Source of the DNA: Diphasiastrum complanatum
Lineage: Eukaryota; Streptophyta; Lycopodiopsida; Lycopodiales; Lycopodiaceae
Assembly (NCBI GenBank): GCA_029204225.1
Contig: CM055108.1
Span: 14,011,955 to 14,075,954, forward strand
Length of the DNA stretch: 64,000 nt
Reading direction: 5' to 3'
In this document: positions 9,605-21,491 of the stretch, one piece after another
How the letters are laid out: the number at the start of each line of letters is the position of its first letter
How positions within the stretch are numbered: position 1 is the stretch's first letter
Translations under genes and position numbers: made by a program
The notes under the pieces: generated by a model
What the model was told of the DNA's origin: nothing
What the model saw: only the letters and a program-made list of their open reading frames with translations
Database searches by the model: none

Positions 9605-10717
9605 CGATGAGAGTTGAGTCAGTGCTCTAATACCACTGTTGAGAATCGAGTCAGGGCTTTGATACGATACCACTATTGGGAGTCGATCGGTGCTCCGATA
9701 CGAATGATGAGAATCGTGAGAAGAAAAATTCACGAAACATTTGTGACTCTCTTTCGAGATTTGGATGGAGTTCAGATGTGTTCGCTGAGCACTGCCAGTT
9801 GAAACACTCCTACAATCCTTCAGAGGGTAGTTAGGTACTACTGATCTACATTCATAAAACTAATATAGCATTCGACTTCATTTCAACCAAGGTGTGGAAT
9901 TCAAAGGGAACAAGAAAACTCAGACATATTATAATAAACAACATAAGCATTTGACATCCAAGATCAGACACAACCAGAAAAAATAATCTATATTGATTTT
10001 TCTCTGATTTCTTTAGGACACTACATGCGAATCCACGTAGTGCGTTGGCATGAGAGAAGCACGGTTCTCTCACGAGTAGTAGTCTCGCTTTACTAGCGGA
10101 CAATTAGATCTTCTGATCTTAGACAAAATTGTCTTCTCGCATGCAGGCGGAGCTTCTGTCTATGTTCGTCTTGATTGCTTACTAGCATCAGACTACTTCT
10201 TGTTGTTCTTTCTTACTTGGTTACACACTGTGTATCCTATTGATATATGTCAAGTACTATTCAATAAGTACAGGCTCTCCATGCAAATCTAAGATTAGAG
10301 TGATTAACCATCTACAACTAATCAAAGAATTACAAGAGTGGCGGTTTAGCCATGACCTAGGGAGTATCTGCTGACGTCATGCCATCAGGTCAGATCTTTG
10401 TACTTCTGGTACTTGCGTGATCTCTGGTGGTACTCCTTGGAGCATGAGGACAGAACAAGTTTCGTTTCCACCATTGGTTTTGTTTACCTCGTTCGCCTTT
10501 CTCTCATATAGGACCGCAAGGGAATCTCGTTCGTGGATCCTTCGTGTTCGTGAACCGTTCATGTTTGCGAACCGTTGGTCTTCGTCTTCGTTGACTTTCG
10601 TGTTCGCAAAACTCTTTGTGTTTTGTGTCTTCAGATGTTTGAGTTCGCGAACATGTTCGTCAGGCGAGGGGTCGTAAGCTAGTAAGGCTTTGTATTCAGA
10701 AACACTTTGTTTCTTCA
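9605..10717 (-). repeat. Copia-B 5' LTR (right copy)
   Basis: This is the partner of 4916-6009. Sequence identity stops sharply at TTTCTTCA in both copies (6009 and 10717). Beyond that point the left copy enters the polypurine tract and the right copy enters Copia-A. As in the left LTR, the end next to the primer site contains three degenerate primer-site-like units. Confidence 0.85.
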
Positions 10718-11140
10718 ACGTAAGCCTTCACGGTGAAGCATCACCATGTTGATCGATCCAAGGAATGGTTCCTCGATTCTGGAGCAACCCAACATATGAC
10801 AAGTCATCAAGAATGGTTTTCAGATTATTCAGTCTACAACACTAAAAGATTTGTTCACCTTGGAGAAAACAACTCACACATAATTAAAGGTGAAGGTATT
10901 GTAAGGCTGAAATTTCTACATGGGGTGTCGAAGCAAATATAAATGTATTGTATGTCATAAAAATGATGACAAATCTATTGTCAATCAATCGAATTACTGA
11001 TTTAGGACATAAGGTAGAGTTTGAGACAGACTCATGTAAAATTCTTGATAAAAGTAAAAGAGTCCTTGCACTCAGAAAGAGACAAGATTATCTCTATGGA
11101 ATTTCTCATTGCTATTCTACGACTGTACGTGTTTAAGCAG
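10718..11140 (+). pseudogene. Copia-A protease region (after the nested insertion)
   Basis: The host element resumes with the aspartic protease motif WFLDSGATQHMTS, then HLGENNSHIIKGEG and TNLLSINRITDLGHKVEF. A frameshift occurs near 10940. The same block in the minus copy at 54266-54769 (WLLDSGATQHMAS, LGDNSTQAIKGEG) is intact and shows the family relationship. The gag half of this reading lies at 4680-4915, on the other side of Copia-B. Confidence 0.8.
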
Positions 11141-12140
11141 TTCAGCACCTAGTAATAAAGAATTGATTTGACATTATAGACTTGGCCACCTTAATCATAT
11201 GTTGATTGATTATATGTAAAAGCATTCTTCAGCTCTTGATCTAGACTGTCAAATTGTCGACCCTCCTGCCTGCCAAAGTTGTATCAAAGGAAAGCAAACA
11301 AGAAGGCCATTTAAAGTCGAATCAAGAACATATGTCTAAAGATTTGCTAGATGTTGTGCATACTGATATATGTGGCCCGATGCAGACACCATCATTACTT
11401 GGTGCAAAATTCTTTATTACATTTATCGATGATTATTCAAGAAGAACTGATGTATATTTTATGAAGCACAAATTTGAAGCTTTTCAATTCTTGAAACAAT
11501 ACAAAGAGCATGCAGAGTTGCAGACAAGAAAAAGAATCAAAGCTCTTAAGAGCGACAGTGGCGATGAATACATTTCAAAGGAATTCAAAGACTATTGTTC
11601 ATCAGGTATCGAACATCAGTTTGATGCTTCCTATTCTCCACAGTCGAATGGATTGGCCAAAAGGAAGAACAAGACCTTAATTGAGTCTGCCAAATGCATG
11701 ATCACCCATGTTTCATTGCCCAAATCATTATGGCAACATGCTGTATCGACAGTACCATATGTGCAAAATTGATGTCTTACTAAAGGCCTCCCTGACAACA
11801 AAACTCCTCATGAAGTTTGGAGAGGATCCAGACCTTCATTAAAGCATTTGAGAGTATTTGGTTGCACTGCCTATGCTCATGTCCCGAAGGACAAAAGAAA
11901 GAAACTTGATGAGCATTCATTCAAAACTGTTTATATCGGTTATTCTTCTTCTAATGGAATGTATCGACTGTATAATATAGAAACCTGTAAAGTTGTCACT
12001 AACAGGGATGTGACTTTGATTGAAGATCAATTTATTGACTTGAAGGACAAGGACCAGATGCAGTCCACATATTCTGCCCCAACAATTGATATGTATCGAA
12101 GTCCCATTTCGATTTCTTCAAGCAGTCAATTTGTATGATC
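11141..12140 (+). pseudogene. Copia-A integrase with the catalytic Glu lost
   Basis: Recognisable parts in order: WHYRLGHLN (pre-integrase), CQSCIKGKQTRRPFK (zinc-binding), VVHTDICGPM and FITFIDDYSRR (first Asp), LKSDSGDEYIS (second Asp). Next come SPQSNGLAKRKNKT, where the catalytic Glu of the usual AERKN is Lys, and then RVFGCTAYAHVPKDKRKKLD. Several stops and frameshifts are present; one at 11770 is TGA where relatives have an Arg codon. The protein cannot be active. Confidence 0.8.
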
Positions 12141-12329
12141 AGAATCAAAAGACAATGAAGAACCTGCAACTCAGGAGTAGCCAACACAACTGACACCGCC
12201 GACACAGAGTCAAATTTCACAGCCAGAAGCTCAAACAGAGGATCAACAAGAATTTGAGCTCAACTTGTCTGATACACTGATGAATTTGCTCACTATTCTA
12301 TTCAAGAGCCAACCACAGTTGAGGAAGCT

Positions 12330-13082
12330 ATGTCACAGTCAAACTCAGATTTCTGGAAAGAGACTATGGACAAGGAGTATAGCTCACTGCTAAGAAACAA
12401 TACATGGACTGTCACCAAGCTGCCAACAGGCAGAAAGATTATCAACTGCAAATTCTTTAAGATCAAGTATAAAATAGATGGCAGAATCAACAGAAGAAAA
12501 GCTCGACTCGTGGCAAGGGGATTTTCACAAGTTCCCAATGTTGACTACTTTGAAACCTTAGTCCAGTGCTCAAGCACACTTCCATCTGACTACTGTCATA
12601 TGTTGTTGCAACTGATCTTGAGGTACACCGGATGGATGTACAGACAACATTGGAGTTATTGAGGAGGACATTTATATGATCCAGACAGAAGGCTATATCC
12701 TCAATGGTCAAGAAGGCCAGGTATGCAAACTCCATAAAGCTTTGTATAGTTTGAAATAATCGTCTAGATCATGGTTTCATCGAATCAACACATTCTTGAT
12801 CACTCATGGATTTGAACCAAGCTCTGCAGACTGTAATTATACTTCAAAGCTGTTAATCAATTCTTTGTCATCATCACACTCTACGTGGATGATACGTTGC
12901 TAGTTGGCAACAATATCGGTCTGACAAAGGATACTAAGAGGATGCTATCTCAAGAATTTGAGGTGACAAATCTGGGAGAGGCACATTATTGTCTCGGGAT
13001 TCAAAATTCCAGAGACAGAAACAGAAGGCTTCTCTATATCACTCTATAGAGGTACTTCCAGAATTTATTATCACAATTCAAT
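12330..13082 (+). pseudogene. Copia-A reverse transcriptase (broken)
   Basis: It starts with the RT entry segment DFWKETMDKEYSSLLRNNTW and ARLVARGFSQVPNVDYFETL. After frameshifts the catalytic palm motif TLYVDDTLLVGN appears near 12880-12915, then GEAHYCLGIQ. Stops at about 12660, 12700 and 12760 break it. The YVDD box itself is intact. Confidence 0.8.
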
Positions 13083-13337
13083 TTGATGAATTGCAAGCTT
13101 GTGCATAATCCCATGGACCTAGGCTTAAGATTATCTAAGGAGAAATGCCCTCAAACTGATGAGGAGAAGGCCGAAATGAAGGAGTATCCATATCAGTCAA
13201 TTATCGGATCTCTGATGTATGCTATGATATCGACTAGACCTGATCTTGCATATGCCATCAGCTCTTTAGGCCAACATATGGCTATTCCTGATATGGTCCA
13301 CTGGAAAGCTCTTATGAGAGTTCTTAGATATGATAGA
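13083..13337 (+). pseudogene. Copia-A RNase H start, truncated
   Basis: The frame reads MNCKLVHNPMDLG, YPYQSIIGSLMYAMISTRPDL and HWKALMRVLRY, the segment linking RT to RNase H. It then breaks off at about 13337, where unrelated gypsy-like non-coding sequence begins. No 3' LTR of Copia-A follows, so the element lost its 3' end by deletion or rearrangement. Confidence 0.75.
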
Positions 13338-13339
13338 AA

Positions 13340-14080
13340 ATCTTCGCTGAGTTGCTGGAAGCTTCAGTTTCACTCACAGATCTTTCAAATTGAAGGGCGA
13401 AAATTAATTCCCAGCAGATTTGCAAAAACATCAGAAAAATCATCAAAAAACACCAAAAAACCACCACAACCCTAAAAATACAAAAAAATAACCTTCGTTC
13501 GATTCACTGGGCATAGGTGTGATTCAGATCTACCTACTGCCATGTCGGTAAAGATTAATACCAAAAATAGAAGGCCAAAGTGACTGTTCATCTAGTTGTT
13601 GGTAACCTTTTGTGAGAAATTCACAACTTTCTACAAAAATTTAAGTTCTCTGAGAAGAACCTTCACCTAAACCTTTGCCAAAGTCTATGTCAATCTCACT
13701 TACTATTCTCAATAATTAGTAAGTTGGGCAAAGGTTTCCCGAAAGATCAGTTGTCATATTATCATATTTTTGTCAAAAAAAAACCTCTGTTTTGCAAAAA
13801 TACCAGTATTACTTTTGATTCTTGACTAGATCCTTCGCCAAGTTTTTTGAGGATTCTAAATATAGTAATTTACTGATTGTGAGTTCGACGAAGATTAGAT
13901 CTATCAAGATCTTCCAAAAAGTCAATTTTTACTCTCGCCAAGTTGCAAAAACCCTATTTTTTGTCAGAAAGAACCTTTGCTAGTTCTACCAAATATTTAT
14001 TTGTGTCAGATTTATCCATTGTAAAGTTGGCAAAGGTTAATTTTACCAAAACTGTTAGTAAATAGCCAGATCAGTGATTT
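13340..14080 (+). repeat. Non-coding retroelement block shared with 61000-61740
   Basis: The order of phrases matches that at about 61035-61740: AATAGAAGGC.AAAGTGA, GTTGGTAA, a GTAAGTTGG block and TTTTTGTCAA with TTTTGCAAAAATA. The motif CTTCGCC/CGAAGGTT recurs. At 61 kb the block stands directly before a gypsy gag gene, so it is probably a gypsy LTR or leader. Here it abuts truncated Copia-A. Confidence 0.5.
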
Positions 14081-17000
14081 TTTTTACCAATTAATGCCAA
14101 GTGTTATGTGGGTGATCCTGTAAATAGATCAAAAGATTGAGAAGGATTGAACTCAAACCTTCATAGTCTTTGCACATGATATAGCGAAAGTCACGTACAA
14201 AGAACAAAGGTAAGCTACTTGCACTACATGAAAAAGGATTAATGGAACTACATGACACATGCTTTATGAGCAAATTCACTAAACAAAAAGTTGTAGAATA
14301 ATAGCAAATGATGTATACTAGAGTCAACCTGAAGTTAATTATCAAAAGGTTGAAGTTAATTATCAAAATATTGCCAAATTGCAAGCTCCGTCCATGATTT
14401 TCCATCCATTAACTTAGGTTGAAACATGATGTTAAATCAAATGTGACATACTATTACTTGTTTGTGATTGTCTATGTGCAAGCAAGATGTCCATGCAACT
14501 ACCCATACAATAACCATGCATGAACTTTTTTGTTCTCATGCTAGTGTGATATTTTTTTTTAATTATAAAAATCATGTTTTAGCTATTAACATTGTAGCTA
14601 TGGTAATTTAGAGTTTGAAGCAATTGTGCACATGCATTGTCTCTTTGACTAAACTAATAACTATTTTCCATTCACTTTATTTCATTTAAGGATTTTGTAA
14701 ATCAACTCACATTGGTTTCCAGTGGATTTGTGACAACAATAGTTTTTTAGTTACAAGAATTTTTAGTCAAGTAAATCCGGAAAGATTTTGTCTGTCAAGA
14801 AGTTGAATGCTATGCTATAGTTTATGCTTTAGCATGAATTATCAAAGTTAAATGACACAATCAGTTAAACTTGAGCTATTTACATTTGTTATTTTTTATG
14901 ATTGGACATGCCTAATTTAAAATCACAAATGCTTTCTTATGCATGTTATATAGGTTCACATGTAAAGTTAGAAGAGGACACTTTGAAGTTGATGTTTATC
15001 CACACATCACCTTTCTAGGTTACATATCTTTATCAAAAGCTAACATTACATAGGACATGGGCACAAATGCGTTATAAATTTCCATAGACATAGGCATTGA
15101 TTTCAATTACTTTCTCATTACACTTTTAGAAAGATATAGTCATGCATTCAATGCCTTTATTAACACTAAAATGAGACCTTTATTTGTATATATAGGCTTT
15201 TGTTCAATATCATGGAAACATGTTTGTTGTGACATCATCTTTAGTGATTGTTATAATTTACTAGACTTACAACCAAAGAGCAGCTTCCAAGTTCCTTTGA
15301 AAGATATTTACAAAATGGAAAACATCTCATATGAATTAATTTTTAAAGAGATGTCACCATGAATGGTCACTATGACTTCAAAATATCTATGGTCATACGT
15401 GGATAAGTTCTTACATTGATTTGTACTATATTATTTATTAGTCCATTTTTATATAATTTTTCTATCTTATAAAGTGACCTTCACATGGGAATTGTTTGAT
15501 TGATATTAATGTTTTTTTATTATTATTTTTCATCTTGTATGCAATCAACTTCTTACAAAAAATATATTCTTACTACATAACTAGGGAAAAGTCCTCATTG
15601 TAATAAAGTAGCAAGAATATGAATAACAATCTTTCATTAGTAAAACTTCCATTATGATGATGGCTATAACATGTTTAATGTCTACATTTGGTAGCTATAT
15701 TCTTAATTCAAAGATGGTTATCAACTTAAGAGAACCTTTCTGAATTGGTTTAAATCCATGCACTAGAGGTGCATGTCAACTCCTCCACTTTATATTGATT
15801 GTTTAACATTTTATTTGTGTATGATTCACTCATACTATAGTCATTACAAATATGACAGACAATTAACCCTGCTATACATTTTAAACAAGTGTTTGACATT
15901 GTTTATTGTTCACAAGCATAAGGTTAAATTTTCCTGATGCATGCATGTGTGTGTTTGTGTTTGTGTGTGTCCCCTTGTACTTAATATTTCTAGAAATATA
16001 TATTACAACAAATCTAGCACAATATTATTTAGAAGAAATAGGTGTGACTTTATATTAATCTAGTCTTATGAAATAATCAACGATAATAACCATTTGCCAT
16101 TCCTCCAAGTTGAGAAGAATGTACTTGTTTGGACCCATTCATCGACATAATTATGTAGAACAATCTTTTCTTGTGGGAAATGTAGGTGCCAATGCGGATT
16201 CTTCATTGTTATCCTCTTCAATGTCACAATTTGTGGAAGTTGTAGTGTTGGGTTTTTTTCTCTTGTATGGCCTCATTTGTGCAATGATTGAAGTCAAATT
16301 TCTAGCCCCATGGATGGATAGGGAGTCCTAATAAACTCACTCCTTATTAGAGGATGCCCCTTATGAAATAATCTTTACTGTACATTGTCTTTGCAAATCT
16401 TATGGTTTTTTTTTTTTCCCTTCTGCAATTAAAGATTAAGTTGTTATTTGTGTTATTATGACATTTCAAATATTTTGTTGCATAATGATGGGAACAAGTC
16501 ACCTTTTTACCCTCCAAGGTAGTATTATTGGCAATATGCTACAAGTTGCATGAGTAATGTACTATGAAATAATTCATACCATCCAATAGGTAGTGACATA
16601 AATAGAACTTAGTTCATGACCTAGATAACATCATGAAGTATAATATCAACAATTAATGATTGAAACTACTATTGATATGAGTAAGGTTTGGGAAAATGAT
16701 TGACATAGCTGAGCAGAGCTTGTCATATCATGCAATGTGTTCTATTCCATTGTTCATATCACTTTTAGCAATACCTTTAACCAAAAAAATTCTTTTGTCT
16801 TTTTTTGTGTGAACAAGGATAAAACTACAAGCATGCCATGCTTTGGAAACAAAAATGAAAGTGAGGTAAGAATTTGAAAACCAAATGAAAAGTAAAGTAT
16901 AAAAATGGCACAATTAGATCACTTTGCAATTTTTGTCAATTATAGAAACTAGCAAGTTGATGAATCATAATTTTGTTAATAAATCATTTTAATTTTTTTT

Positions 17001-17813
17001 TGATTATTTCTTCTGATTGGCTACTTAGTGTCTAGCAAACCAAAGTGTCTTAATAAATGCGCATCCTAGAATTTTGAATCAAGAGTCTATCTTCCTAACA
17101 AGTTAATACACTTAATTTCCTCCAATTGTACTTGATACTAGTATGTGCTTAGGTGATTAGCATCAAATATAGTTTGGGGTTAGCCAACTACTCTAGCTTA
17201 ATATAACAATATAGAGACGATTGAAATTTCTCCTTTTGGCACCACTATGATCTATTATTTGGCCAAAGAGAAAGAAAAATATAGCTTTTTGAGTTGCCTT
17301 TGTTAGTTTTACAATGAGATAATATTTACATCTAACTACTGAAAGCCATTTGAAAGAAAAAAAACTCTTGGCGTGGCATGGAAAAAATATCACCAACCAC
17401 CATGTGAGACAAATTTGTTGATGATTGAACTGTCAATTGTTGTACGCAACGTTGATAGCCATCTACTTTGTACTTAGCAATCATATTTCAGAGGAATGGT
17501 TATCTAACATAGGACAGATTAGGTAGTAGTAGTTAATTGCTTGTAATCATCCATTAGTACTTAGTTGCTGATTTACAAATGGTAAATTGCACTTATAAAG
17601 ACATGATAGGTGTGTAACAAAAAGTAGACAAGTGCAGAGTAGAATTGTAGATCTAGTGCATCTTCTCCATTTCATATACTTTGATCGTTCCAATATCATT
17701 GTGCTTGATATGAGTACTCAAGTTTTGTCTCATATCACTAATTGCATTTTCATTTCTACTTTAATGCAATTACATTTTTTTCCTTCGTCATCCCTACTAG
17801 CTAACTACCACAT
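14081..17813. other. Long AT-rich non-coding stretch
   Basis: I see no gene, RNA or mobile-element coding motif in these 3.7 kb. Open frames are short (about 100 codons or fewer) and featureless. A small tandem duplication (TTGAAGTTAATTATCAAAA) lies at about 14330-14370 and a GTGT-rich tract at 15945-15970. Confidence 0.55.
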
Positions 17814-17818
17814 TATAG

Positions 17819-18094
17819 AGTTAGAATTAAAGTTAGAATCACTGTGTTACTGTACTGTGGGTCCTATCAGTGGATAAGGATCAGTTGGCCTCGCCACGAG
17901 GCAAGTCGATGGGACACGCGTCCCGCCAACGGCAACCTGGGTCATGCATGGGTTGCCTGAGTGAACAACTATATGTACAGTGTAATTTCATTTTGAAAAA
18001 CACAGTTGCTATGTGAGCTTGCTGAGGAGAGTGATTTTCTATCAGTGTTACTGTGTAGCATGATCTGTGTTCCTGTGCAAAGCAAATTCTAAGT
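17819..18094 (+). repeat. Copia-C 5' LTR (276 bp)
   Basis: Nearly identical to 23584-23859. It contains the palindromic core TCGCCACGAGGC. The right border is set by the primer site TGGTATCAGAGC at 18095. Confidence 0.88.
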
Positions 18095-18106
18095 TGGTAT
18101 CAGAGC
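18095..18106 (+). other. Copia-C primer binding site
   Basis: TGGTATCAGAGC, complementary to initiator methionine tRNA, directly abuts the LTR end. Confidence 0.85.
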
Positions 18107-19397
18107 CGTACAGAGAGTGTACACTATACAGTGTCGTCGTTGAAGAGAGCTTCGGAAGAACTGTTTTCTGAGAGTTGGGGGATTTACAGCGGGTTGAAGA
18201 CGGAAAGAGAAGCACTGGTGCACGGTTTCTAATTTATAGAGGCTTGCTAAGCTCAGCAGAGAGATTATTAGCCTGTGCAAAGCATCAGACAGGGAAAAAT
18301 TTGGTGAAAAATTGACAATTTTGAAGCCAGCTGAAAATTGAAACCAGACTTGGAATTACGATTTTTATACATAACTAGTGATTTCTTCCCTGTTTGTGCA
18401 CCGTTTTGGATGTCGTAAGAACAAGAAGGAAGCTAATCACACTGTCAATCAACCATGGAGAGATTTTGAGGTTTATGCTAGAGATTTGTCTCCAGACAAT
18501 TAACCTAGCAGATTTGCGGTAAAAAGGTGAAAAAAGCCACTTTGTCAAGTTGAGCTAAAATCACCACGGAATTTCCTGATTGAACACTCTACAGTCATAA
18601 ATTTAGTAGGCCAACCCTGCTCCAGGCCTCAGATCGTGCTCAAAATGATCCACAAGAGAGTTTAATCTGATAATTTTCAGAGAAGGGAGGCGCAGCCGCA
18701 GGCAGGGAGGTCGCGGACTGTTCGCACGCCCAACACAATAAACAGCTTAGTGTACCGAAGGCCATAGCAACTGCAGGAGTATGGTTCGATGCCCAAATCT
18801 ACTTTGGACCTTTAGATGAGGTGACAAATGAATCGACGGTCCAATATTTGTGATAGGAAAGAAATTTGAACCACAAGATTTGGTTCAGCCATTGGATGAG
18901 CTTTGAACAGGGCCCTAAGAATTGAAGTGCATTCTGGCCTTCAACTTCATTAAAATTTTCATACTGAAAGTTGAGTTGGGTCCCTTCACAAGTGAAGAGT
19001 GAAGTTTCTTCAAAGTGAAGAAACAGTTCAAAAGCTAGAAAAGTCCCTATTTTCGGGTCCTTTGCCCGTTTTGACCCAAACGAAAGACAATAACCTCCAA
19101 ACGAAAGGCATCCGGACTGTACCTGCAAGTACGGTACAACAAAAAAAAGTGGTTGCAGCGGAGAAAGTGTTCGGAGTACACCAGAAGTAGTTTCACCATT
19201 TCACTGGGCACGTTGTTGGGAGTTGACGACTGAGTGCATTTCGGAAGGCGACGCCGATTTGGCTTTCAAATTGGTGGAAAAGCGGCGAGTGGCCTAGTAA
19301 GAAAAAAAGTGCAGGTCATTATTTTCAACTTCTGACATCACTGTTGGCCTCGACATACTGTTCTTAGCCTAAGGCAGAAGTTTCAAGCAGTTTTGCA
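18107..19397 (+). other. Copia-C untranslated leader
   Basis: About 1.3 kb without a supported frame between the primer site and the gag start. Part of it (about 18880-18990) resembles, in reverse orientation, the region around 38280-38410, with shared words such as GCCATTGGAT, GGGCCCT and TTCATTAAAA. Related leaders therefore exist elsewhere. Confidence 0.55.
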
Positions 19398-20065
19398 ATG
19401 GCAAACATGGGAGAGTCCATTTTGAGTGAAAGTAGCAAATTGGACGGGATTTCCAACTATGCAGTGTGGAAATTCAAAATGAAAAACATACTGATGGAGA
19501 AAGACTTGTGGGAAGTCGTCACAGGTGATGAGAGAAGGCCGCCAAATGAAGCAGACATCAAAGTGTTTGACAAAAAGATGAGGAAAGCTTTCACCTTCAT
19601 TAACTTGTCAGTGAAGGATCACATCATTACCCACATTTGTGATGCTATTACACCTAGATAGGCAGGGATGTGCTAAAGGAGCAGTTTGAGACATCAAATC
19701 CGTCAAGAATCATGTTTCTGAAGTCAAAGTTGAATGGTGCCCGCATGGAACAAGGAGAGCACATTCAGACGTACATGACCAGAATCAAGACAATGAGAGA
19801 TGAACTGCATTCTATTGGAGAGCGCATACGTGATGTGGACCTGGTGCATAATGCATAATGCGGCATTGCAGAACCCTATCAGATGTTTGTGAGCAGAATA
19901 GCATCAAGGGAAAGATTGCCAACCTTTGACGAGCTCACAGGAATCTTGATGCAGGAAGAGCAACGACGAGAAATGGTGAAAGCTAGACATCAAAATACTG
20001 ACGATCAGGCACTTGTGACACGCCAAAAACAAGGCAAGGGCAAGGGCAAGAAGAAGTCTAAGTAG
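19398..20065 (+). pseudogene. Copia-C Gag (frameshifted)
   Basis: It starts MANMGESILSESSKLDGISN, with the copia Gag signature YAVWKFKMKNILMEKDLWEVV. After a frameshift at about 19661, the frame continues with LKEQFETSNPSRIMFLKSKL and the late segment FVSRIASRERLPTFDELTG. A 7-bp tandem duplication (ATAATGC) at about 19846-19859 causes another break. The product would be the particle-forming capsid protein. Confidence 0.8.
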
Positions 20066-20079
20066 CAATTTGTCAAGTC

Positions 20080-20766
20080 TCAAGAGGATGAGGGATCTTC
20101 AAAACTAAGAAGAAAGGCAAGTTCTTCCATTGTGGTAAAAAGGGCCATTGGAAGAGTGAATGTCGCAAATTCCTGGCGGCACAAGGCAAGGGAAAACCAA
20201 AACAAGCATGTAACCTTGTCGATGAGGGTGAGATTGAAGACTCTAGCATCTTCATATCTGCATTGTCATCTAATCAAGATGATCAAGCATGGTATATTGA
20301 CTCAGGAGCCACAAGACACATGACAAGTAACAAGAATTGGTTCAGTAGTTTGAAGTTGTTGGATAATGGAACATCTGTTTCACAAGCAAATGGTGAGGTG
20401 TGCATGATCAAGGAGATAGGCACAATTTCAATCCAACTGCCTGATGGCAAAAGCAGAATGATCAGGGAGGTACTTTACATACCAGGTTTGAAGAAAAATC
20501 TACTTTTTGTTGGAGTCATTACTGATCAAAAGTTGAAAGTAGAATTTGCCCATGATCGTTGCTTTGTGAAGGATGTGAACCAAAAGTTCAAAGTTATTGC
20601 GAATGGAATAATAGAGCCCAATACAAAATTGTACAGGTTGAATGCTACAATCAAGGCGCAACATGGACTTGTATCATCCGTTCTTTTGCAAACTGAGTTG
20701 TGGCACAAGAGGCTTGGTCACTTGAACTTGGGAAGCCTCAGTTTGATGAGAAAATTGGAGATCTAA
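20080..20766 (+). pseudogene. Copia-C zinc knuckle, protease and pre-integrase
   Basis: At about 20118-20165 the knuckle reads FFHCGKKGHWKSEC. The first Cys of the CCHC set is Phe, so zinc binding is lost. From 20263 an open frame carries WYIDSGATRHMTSNKNWFSS (aspartic protease), VLYIPGLKKNLLFVG and LWHKRLGHLNLGS (pre-integrase). The protease Asp-Ser-Gly triad is intact. Confidence 0.8.
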
Positions 20767-21490
20767 CAGGGGTGCCTACCATAGAAGATCACTTGAAATC
20801 GATGTGCGAATCTTGTGTATATGGGAAGCAGCATCGAGAGAAGTTCAATAAAGGGGGTGTTGCAAGAGCAAGAAATCCTGGATTTAATCCACACATATTT
20901 ATGCGGGCCTATGAGGACCATGTCCTTAGGAAAAGCCTTCTATTTCATGACCTTTATTGATGATGTGTCACGTAAGACGTGGATCTACTTCTTGAAGAAG
21001 AAATCAGATGCTTTTGATAACTTCAAGAACTTCAAGAACTTCAAAAACTTGGTCGAAAATCGGACAGGTAGGAAGATCAAAGTCCTAAGATCAGATAGTG
21101 GAGGTGAGTATAAGTCTAATGACTTCAATGATCTTTGTGATCAATGTGGGATTAAAAGACAATTTACACAAGCTCATACTCCTGCTCTCAATGGTGTAGC
21201 TGAGCGCAAAAATCGTACAATTGTGGAAAGTGCCAGATCTATGCTAGTTGAGATGAAACTACCAACAGATTTTTGGTCAAAAGCATGTAGCACGTCAGTC
21301 TATCTTCAAAATAGAAGTCCTACCATTGCCATACCAAAAATAACACCTGAGGAAGCATTCACAAAGAAGAAGCCAAAGGTGAACCACTTGCGAATCTTTG
21401 GATGTAAGGACTTTGTAACATTCCTAAGGAAGAGAGACGTAAACTTGATGTAAAAGCTATCAAGTGCATATTCCTAGGATATGATGATCG
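20767..21490 (+). pseudogene. Copia-C integrase with the first catalytic Asp lost
   Basis: CESCVYGKQHREKF is the zinc-binding end. The core then reads LIHTYLCGPM, where the catalytic Asp of HTDLCGPM is Tyr. Next come MTFIDDVSRKTWIYFL, LRSDSGGEYKS (second Asp) and LNGVAERKNRT (Glu). A FKN repeat (NFKNFKNFKN) reflects a small in-frame expansion near 21020-21050. A frameshift near 21415 splits the IFGCK..VPKEER segment. The enzyme cannot be active. Confidence 0.82.
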
Positions 21491-21491
21491 T

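Larger units (their letters stand above)
4916..10717 (-). mobile_element. Copia-B: complete Ty1/copia element nested inside Copia-A
   Basis: The element has two LTRs of about 1.1 kb (4916-6009 and 9605-10717). A primer site is complementary to initiator Met tRNA (9592-9603) and a polypurine tract lies at 6010-6022. The order gag, protease, integrase, reverse transcriptase, RNase H, read right to left on the minus strand, is that of Ty1/copia. Flanking pentamers ACGGA (4911-4915) and ACGTA (10718-10722) are a target duplication differing at one base. The interrupted Copia-A frame resumes on the right side. LTR differences, stops, frameshifts and a reverse-transcriptase deletion show that it is old and cannot move by itself. 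Confidence 0.9.
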
